From: Bacillota bacterium
GTDB lineage: Bacteria; Bacillota_E; Sulfobacillia; Sulfobacillales; Sulfobacillaceae
Direction of reading: 5' to 3'
Length of the DNA: 19,233 nucleotides
Assembly (NCBI GenBank): GCA_021802375.1
Contig: JAKAAL010000007.1
Location: 1-19,233, forward strand
Shown here: one piece after another, positions 14,589 through 19,233 of the stretch
Layout: each line of letters starts with the position of its first letter
Position numbering within the stretch: position 1 is the first letter of the stretch
Notes under the pieces: model-generated
What the model was told of the DNA's origin: nothing
The model's database searches: none
Seen by the model: the letters and a program-made list of their open reading frames with translations, nothing else
Position numbers and translations under genes: made by a program

Positions 14589-15782
14589 ATGAAGCGGGAT
14601 CTTATAGAATTTCAGCATTTTGTGGCAAATGTGCAACACGAAACTCGATGGCCCCTCGTGCAGTACGCACAATACGATCCGACCCGACATGCGGTCTCGA
14701 TAGGCGCACACTGCACTGGCTCCGGTGACGACGTCCTCCAGAGACCCGCCACGAGTGCGATCGAGGATCCATGGTGGCCACTCGAAGCCAATCCCCTCTG
14801 GCTCTCCGTGTATTGCGAAGCGCAAACCATAAGGGTCTCTATCAGAGACTACATGGAGAGGTATTCGCCCATCACCGATGTGGACCGGGTAAGCCGGATT
14901 TGGCAATATGAATATGTCTCGCTAACACCGGTAAGGGTTCGGGATCTGGTGAAAGGAGCGATCCTCGCGTATTCTTCCAAGCCCTGGTCACGATTTGAAG
15001 AAATTAACTTAGCGCGCTATGCACGAGAAGCCCAAGGATTAGAACGGGTGGCCGAACTTGAGGAACGCGCCGGATTGAATGCCGCCCACCTCAAGACCTT
15101 GATGACGGAAATCACCCACCTTCAGGATCGCACTGCGCAAGCCATCGCCGACCATCTTCATGGCAAGGTGCAAAGCCACCTACTAGTGGCGTGGCATCAA
15201 TTACAACAATGCCAGGAGCTACTGTACGACAATCCCCACCAGGTGCGTGAGCTGCTGAACACCTCCATGGAAATTTTGGACACGGTCCGGGAACAACAAA
15301 TCCGACAACTCTGCCACGCAATTCACCCAGGCCTGATCCGAATTGCGTTAGTACCGGCCCTTAAACACTTAGTCGAACGGTTTTCGAGTTGTTTCGAGGT
15401 CGATCTCAAATTGGATTCCACAGTGAGTACGTGGGACGGTCGTCTTGACAGCCCAGTTACCGCCGAAAAGCGCATGGCGCTCTATCGGGTGGTGGAGGAG
15501 GCCCTAAGTAATCTGGTTCGTCATTCGCTTGCGACGCGAGCCGATATTGCTTTGGATGTTGATCGGCAGACGGTCCTCGAACTTAATGTCGTCGACAACG
15601 GAAAGCCCTGGAACATAGATGTAAGTGCGCCCCATTTGGGTCTTTTTAACATGATGACTCGAGCAGATGAAGTCGGAGGAACTCTTGAGTTCACACATAG
15701 CGCCCACCAAAATCAGATGGTACTGCGGATTCCCCTGGGTGAACCTCACGAGGCCGGCCAATCCCGTCGAGTGGGCCAATGA
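14589..15782 (+). CDS. GAF-domain sensor histidine kinase, NarX/HPK7 type
   Basis: A 397-residue soluble kinase without membrane segments. Residues 1-155 form a GAF-like domain ending VKGAILAYSSKPWSRFEEIN. The HisKA_3 helix has AIADHLHGKVQ with phosphoacceptor H191. The HATPase domain keeps an N-box EEALSNLVRHS (E303/E304, N308), a G1 box VVDNGKP (D336-N-G338) and a G2-like HLGLFNMMTRADEVGG (349-364). It should autophosphorylate and pass phosphate to a NarL-type regulator. No cognate regulator is adjacent; the receiver protein at 2142-2807 is of the right class. The ATG at 14589 is chosen because AGAAGG lies eight bases upstream and the resulting N terminus and length (397 against 396) align with the paralogue. 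The ATG at 14436 is an alternative. Convergent with the PrsW gene. Confidence 0.87.
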   Translation: MKRDLIEFQHFVANVQHETRWPLVQYAQYDPTRHAVSIGAHCTGSGDDVLQRPATSAIEDPWWPLEANPLWLSVYCEAQTIRVSIRDYMERYSPITDVDRVSRIWQYEYVSLTPVRVRDLVKGAILAYSSKPWSRFEEINLARYAREAQGLERVAELEERAGLNAAHLKTLMTEITHLQDRTAQAIADHLHGKVQSHLLVAWHQLQQCQELLYDNPHQVRELLNTSMEILDTVREQQIRQLCHAIHPGLIRIALVPALKHLVERFSSCFEVDLKLDSTVSTWDGRLDSPVTAEKRMALYRVVEEALSNLVRHSLATRADIALDVDRQTVLELNVVDNGKPWNIDVSAPHLGLFNMMTRADEVGGTLEFTHSAHQNQMVLRIPLGEPHEAGQSRRVGQ

Positions 15783-15822
15783 TCGCGGCGAGCTCAAGCA
15801 AGAACCCGTAGGCAACCTTCTC

Positions 15823-16758
15823 CTAAATGCCTAGATGATTGGCGTGACGGGGCCGCCTGCCATTTAACAACAACGCCAAAAAAATCAAGTAAGACACCGC
15901 GACATCCAAGATTGCGACGCCCGGATGCCGACCGATGGTCGCATCGTAGACCCCATGAAACACCGCCACGAGCATAATAAGTCCCAGGCCCATGCGCCAC
16001 CTGGCGACTCCTTGTGCGGCAATTTGGCCTATCCCCCAGGCCGCAATCCCTGCCCAAATGGCATGCAAAAACGGCGTGTAAAGAGCCCGCGTAAGGGCCG
16101 TAAAGGTCCCGATCCCAAACGCGTGACGCATTACCTCGAACGCCAATCCGCGTTCCACATAGGAGATGTTTTCTACCGCTGAAAATCCCAAACCGGAGGA
16201 AACTCCAAGCATCATGTAGCTGAGGGGAGACCAGACCTTTTTTTTGGCACGCTGCCACAGCATTACCAAAAACACCACAAGTTGCTTGGCGACTTCTTCG
16301 GTAATTCCGATGCAAAGAACGTAGGCCGGGGTAGATATTAGTACCTGTGGCGCGTTTAGGAAGCCTCGAGCCGGAGTGTGATACCAGAACGATTCGACCA
16401 GCATAGCCAGAGAGGTCCCAATTAACCCGGTGAAGATGTATGCCCCGATATCCAGGGTTAGCGGTCGTAACCGAATCTGATTAGCCAATAACGGTTGGAA
16501 CACAAAAAACCAAAACAACGAAAAATAAACCATCATCCCTACCACGATGTTGACATGCAGAGCCAGCAACAAGATGGGTGCGATGGCCAGCAACAGCAAC
16601 CCAAGATAGAGGCGAGATGCGGCAATCGTCGCAAGATATCGCACCGGGTTATCTGGTAGCCAACGATGAGCCACACTAAAAAGCCCACCAGTTCTCCGCA
16701 ACTGGCACGTCGCGCAATGCACTTCGAGAAGAGTTTGTCCGCATTCGGCACACTGCAT
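15823..16758 (-). CDS. PrsW-family intramembrane metalloprotease with N-terminal zinc ribbon
   Basis: A 311-residue polytopic protein with about eight membrane helices. PrsW motifs are present: ITEEVAKQ with E154, E155 and K158; GFSAVENISY with E196; FLHAIWAG with H232; and VFHGVYDA with H268. In Bacillus, PrsW makes the first cut in an anti-sigma factor, but targets of other members are mostly unknown. The N terminus carries a four-cysteine zinc ribbon: MQCAECG then HCATC (C3, C6, C15, C18), ahead of the first helix. I chose the ATG at 16758, with AGGA nine bases upstream. The frame continues to 16923, but the extra stretch crosses a perfect inverted repeat that terminates the upstream operon. 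It is convergent with the kinase gene. No anti-sigma factor gene is adjacent. Confidence 0.86.
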   Translation of the reverse strand: MQCAECGQTLLEVHCATCQLRRTGGLFSVAHRWLPDNPVRYLATIAASRLYLGLLLLAIAPILLLALHVNIVVGMMVYFSLFWFFVFQPLLANQIRLRPLTLDIGAYIFTGLIGTSLAMLVESFWYHTPARGFLNAPQVLISTPAYVLCIGITEEVAKQLVVFLVMLWQRAKKKVWSPLSYMMLGVSSGLGFSAVENISYVERGLAFEVMRHAFGIGTFTALTRALYTPFLHAIWAGIAAWGIGQIAAQGVARWRMGLGLIMLVAVFHGVYDATIGRHPGVAILDVAVSYLIFLALLLNGRRPRHANHLGI

Positions 16759-16828
16759 TCCGACACATCCTGTCGCGCCACAATTTCTACCGATCTTATC
16801 ACGACATCGCGCACGCCTCCAAACTAAA

Positions 16829-16868
16829 CACCATGGCTCGCCTGCAGGCAATAAGGCGAGCCATGGTG
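16829..16868 (-). terminator. Intrinsic terminator of the MarR-MFS operon
   Basis: A perfect 14-bp inverted repeat: CACCATGGCTCGCC (16829-16842), 12-base loop, GGCGAGCCATGGTG (16855-16868). Read leftward it is followed by TTTAGTTT. It starts 20 bases after the MFS stop and precedes the PrsW start at 16758, so it separates the two minus-strand genes. A T-rich stretch (ATTTTACT) on the other side means it might also act on rightward transcripts. Confidence 0.8.
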
Positions 16869-16888
16869 ATTTTACTCTAATGATCGAT

Positions 16889-18661
16889 TTATCCGCGATT
16901 GTCTCGACGTCCGGCCACCCCAATGGCTCCCGTCTGGAATTCTTCCGATGCCCCTACCGCGGTCGTGCCTTGGCTTGCGCCCGCATCTTCTGACTCATCA
17001 TAAATGTAGCGTTGGCCCCGAAAAACCGAAAGAACCGCTGCCACTAGCGATAGCCCCGCCGAAAACAGGAACACCACCCGAAGCGATTTCATGAAGGCGT
17101 GGGCAATCAACGTCGGAAAGAACCGCGAAGATAGCATCAGCCGACTTTGTACGGCCGGCAAGTGAGCGATGACGGCGGTCGGAATTAGGTGCGCCAGCGG
17201 ATTATAGCCCAGGAGTGACGCAAACAGCACCGCCATTGGTGGCAGATGGCTTAGGCTCACTACCATCGCATGCGGCAATGCAAACTGACTGAGGCCGTGT
17301 TGCATGGCAAAAGGAAGGTTCGCCGCGAGGGAGCCAATAATCATGGAAAAGAAGATCCCCATGCTTAACATGGTACCCGCATTCATAAAGGTGGCCCGCA
17401 TCCCTGATGCAGCGCCACGATAGCGGGCAGGGACCGCGCTCATAATCGCCGAGGTGTTGGGCGATGCAAAGAGTCCTTGCCCGACACCCACCACAAAAAT
17501 CCACATCGCAAACGGAAAGTAGGAAAAGTCGGCCGGTAGGGTGTTCAGCAAGAAGAACCCCGCCGCGGCCACAACCATCCCCACTGTGGCGAACCCTCGA
17601 GCCCCCCACTTATCCGACAAGCGCCCGCTTATGGGGCCTGCCACCAAAAACCCAACCATTTGGGGAATCGTATCGATGCCCGCCCGTAGCGGAGTATTAG
17701 CAAAGGAGACTCCATGAAGAGGTAGCCAGATCCCCTGCAACCAAATAATTAGAATAAAAGACAAGCCACCCCGGGCAACAGCAGCCAGTAGCATGCTGAT
17801 ATTGCCGATGGCGAAGGCTCGGTTTTTAAAGAGCCCGAGTTTGAACATCGGGTCCTTAACGTAGCGCTCAATGATCAAGAAGGCTATGAGCAATACCACA
17901 CCAACGACCAGACTGGTAATCACAAATGGGCTGGTCCATCCCATCGGGTGATGGCCATAGGGCGTGATGCTGTAGGTAAGCCCGAGCATCACCCCCAAAA
18001 GCCCAATGGCGAAAGAAAGATTGCCCCACCAATCTAACCGACTGGGACGGCGTGCCGCAGTTTCCTTGAGCGCAATGTATGCCCACACGGTACCAAAGAG
18101 CCCAATCGGCACGTTAACCAGGAAAATCAAACGCCAGTCGATGGTCGATAGGATCCCACCCACGATTAGGCCCAAAACCCCGCCCGCAATCGCGGCAATT
18201 TGATTTAAACCCAGCGCAAATCCCCGTTCGTTAACGGGAAACGCATCGGTTAGGATGGCTGCACTATTGGCGAACAGGAAAGCGCCCCCGATCCCCTGGA
18301 CGAAACGAAAGATAATCAGTTCCCATTCTCCCGCCGTGCCCACACTCGGGGTGAAGTACAACAGGATGGATCCTATGGTAAACACTAAGAACCCCATGTT
18401 GTATAACCGCACCCGGCCGTAGCTGTCGGAAATCCTCCCGAAGGAAACCAGGAGAATTGTGGTGGCCACGTTGAATCCCATTAAAATCCATAGCAAAAGA
18501 CTCGTCTGGCCGGTCGCCAGGGGATCAATATGGATCCCCCTAAAAATAGCCGGTAATGAAATAATAAGTATGGTGCCGTTAATAGACGCCATCAGCACGC
18601 CAAGCGTCGTATTGGACAACGCGATCCATTTGTACCGACTACCTAAATCCATCTGGGTCAA
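16889..18661 (-). CDS. MFS multidrug efflux transporter, DHA2 (EmrB/QacA) 14-helix family
   Basis: A 590-residue proton-coupled efflux permease with about 14 membrane helices. Motif A is visible as [13 protein letters not shown] (about 75-87), the antiporter-type glycine region as [11 protein letters not shown] (about 159-169), followed by [16 protein letters not shown] (about 173-188), the standard DHA2 pattern. An extended hydrophobic loop lies before the last helix (region reading [19 protein letters not shown]), and the tail is acidic. I chose the TTG at 18661 with AAGGAAGGA (complement 18668-18676) six bases upstream. The first ATG (18652) would be too far from that site, and the ORF upstream to 18796 runs inside the MarR gene. 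It follows marR-type gene 25 bases downstream on the same strand, a classic regulator-pump operon. The substrate is unknown. Confidence 0.9.
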   Translation of the reverse strand: MTQMDLGSRYKWIALSNTTLGVLMASINGTILIISLPAIFRGIHIDPLATGQTSLLLWILMGFNVATTILLVSFGRISDSYGRVRLYNMGFLVFTIGSILLYFTPSVGTAGEWELIIFRFVQGIGGAFLFANSAAILTDAFPVNERGFALGLNQIAAIAGGVLGLIVGGILSTIDWRLIFLVNVPIGLFGTVWAYIALKETAARRPSRLDWWGNLSFAIGLLGVMLGLTYSITPYGHHPMGWTSPFVITSLVVGVVLLIAFLIIERYVKDPMFKLGLFKNRAFAIGNISMLLAAVARGGLSFILIIWLQGIWLPLHGVSFANTPLRAGIDTIPQMVGFLVAGPISGRLSDKWGARGFATVGMVVAAAGFFLLNTLPADFSYFPFAMWIFVVGVGQGLFASPNTSAIMSAVPARYRGAASGMRATFMNAGTMLSMGIFFSMIIGSLAANLPFAMQHGLSQFALPHAMVVSLSHLPPMAVLFASLLGYNPLAHLIPTAVIAHLPAVQSRLMLSSRFFPTLIAHAFMKSLRVVFLFSAGLSLVAAVLSVFRGQRYIYDESEDAGASQGTTAVGASEEFQTGAIGVAGRRDNRG

Positions 18662-18686
18662 TTCTAATCCTTCCTTTCTTCGAAAA

Positions 18687-19142
18687 TCAGCACCGCTGAT
18701 TCTCCCGCACCATCGCATCCACTTGGTCCGCCAACATCTCGAGGCCGTGGCGGACCGCTTCCAAAGATTCTGCGTCCAACTCGGAAATGGCCGCAAACAC
18801 TGGGCTTGTAAACCAGGGCTTGATGCCCCCTAAGACTTCTAAGCCTTCCGTAGTAATGCTGACCACTATCCGCCGCCGATCGGTGGGATCGATGGTCCGC
18901 GTAATAAATTGCCGTTGCTCCAAACGCTCCAAAACGCGCGTCAAGGATGCCGGGGCCACATGCATCTTTTTCGCTAAATCCCCCGCCAGTTCGGGTTGCA
19001 GTTTCAAAAACCGCAAGGTTTGCACGTGCGCTAGCGTTAGATGATGCGAGCGCCAAAGTTCCGCAAGCATAGGCTCCGCAAGGGCCACAACGTCCAAAAA
19101 CGCGCGCATCGTGCGTCGTGCATCTTCCGAAATCTCGTGCAT
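18687..19142 (-). CDS. MarR-family transcriptional regulator
   Basis: A 151-residue winged-helix repressor. A helical dimerisation region (1-45) is followed by the HTH (about 50-82: [20 protein letters not shown] then [12 protein letters not shown]) and the wing with the diagnostic DPTDRRR (85-91) and IVVSITTEG. The ATG is preceded by GGAGG nine bases upstream. It is the first gene of an operon with the MFS pump. Its own promoter and a 17-bp palindrome at the predicted transcription start are visible upstream, consistent with autorepression released by a pump substrate. No cysteine pair suggests the redox-sensing OhrR subtype; the only cysteine is the last residue. Confidence 0.94.
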   Translation of the reverse strand: MHEISEDARRTMRAFLDVVALAEPMLAELWRSHHLTLAHVQTLRFLKLQPELAGDLAKKMHVAPASLTRVLERLEQRQFITRTIDPTDRRRIVVSITTEGLEVLGGIKPWFTSPVFAAISELDAESLEAVRHGLEMLADQVDAMVRENQRC

Positions 19143-19172
19143 CTCGCGTCTACCTCCACATTCGTTTACACC

Positions 19173-19189
19173 TTGTTAATCATTAACAA
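19173..19189. promoter_or_regulatory. 17-bp palindrome, probable MarR operator
   Basis: TTGTTAA-TCA-TTAACAA is a perfect palindrome with 7-bp arms and a three-base centre, lying 31 bases upstream of the MarR gene start. Its AT-rich TTG...CAA form and 15-20 bp length match known MarR-family operators. It falls directly at and downstream of the predicted transcription start (about 19190), where bound repressor would block transcription. Confidence 0.72.
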
Positions 19190-19196
19190 CTAATAA

Positions 19197-19225
19197 ATTG
19201 TATTGAATTAGCAACTTCGTGTAAA
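19197..19225 (-). promoter_or_regulatory. Promoter of the MarR-MFS operon
   Basis: On the minus strand TTTACA (19220-19225, five of six -35 bases), exactly 17 bases, then TACAAT (19197-19202, five of six -10 bases). It is the best promoter match in the window. The predicted start, about 19190, abuts the 19173-19189 palindrome. Confidence 0.72.
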
Positions 19226-19233
19226 GTCATTTT

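Noticed and set aside
16759..16923. N-terminal extension of the PrsW frame to 16923
   Set aside because: It would translate through a perfect 14-bp terminator stem and overlap the end of the MFS gene. The zinc-ribbon Met at 16758 has its own ribosome site.

Overview
The window looks like chromosomal DNA of a moderately GC-rich Gram-positive bacterium of the Firmicutes type. Evidence: a CpsC/CpsD-style polysaccharide pair in which a chain-length/adaptor membrane protein is separate from its tyrosine kinase; strong AGGAGG-type ribosome sites; frequent TTG and GTG starts; a PepC-type peptidase ending in the usual PWDPMGSLA-like tail; and a heterodimeric BmrCD/TM287-288-type exporter. An acidophilic Sulfobacillus-like host is a guess from overall protein flavour only. 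No rRNA, tRNA, CRISPR array, insertion sequence or phage gene was seen.

Layout. 1-2128 is the edge of an exopolysaccharide locus. A partial minus-strand gene runs off the left end, divergent from a Wzz/CpsC-like gene and a CpsD-like tyrosine kinase. A perfect 12-bp inverted repeat overlaps candidate -35 boxes of both directions. 2142-4276 holds two divergent LuxR-type regulators: a NarL-like response regulator and a 12-helix membrane protein with a C-terminal LuxR DNA-binding domain. 4394-7673 holds a quinone-oxidoreductase-like MDR enzyme, aminopeptidase C and a TetR regulator, with a strong terminator between the first two. 7679-11301 is a two-gene operon for a heterodimeric ABC exporter, preceded on the same strand by a small membrane protein and a GNAT acetyltransferase. 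13104-15782 holds two tandem GAF-histidine-kinase paralogues. The first has lost the phosphoacceptor histidine and the ATP-binding boxes; the second keeps them. 15823-16758 is a PrsW-family membrane protease with a zinc ribbon. 16889-19225 is a MarR-MFS drug-efflux operon with a visible promoter, a 17-bp operator palindrome and a terminator.

How the parts may work together. The left third is envelope-polysaccharide export control plus regulators. The rest is largely stress response and efflux: MarR-MFS, the ABC exporter, PrsW and the oxidoreductase. The most unusual item is the dead/live kinase pair, which has no adjacent response regulator. The only receiver protein in the window (2142-2807) is of the NarL class that such kinases normally phosphorylate, but pairing them is inference.

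No intergenic stretch exceeds 300 bases. The longest is 14295-14588 (294 bases), between the two kinases.
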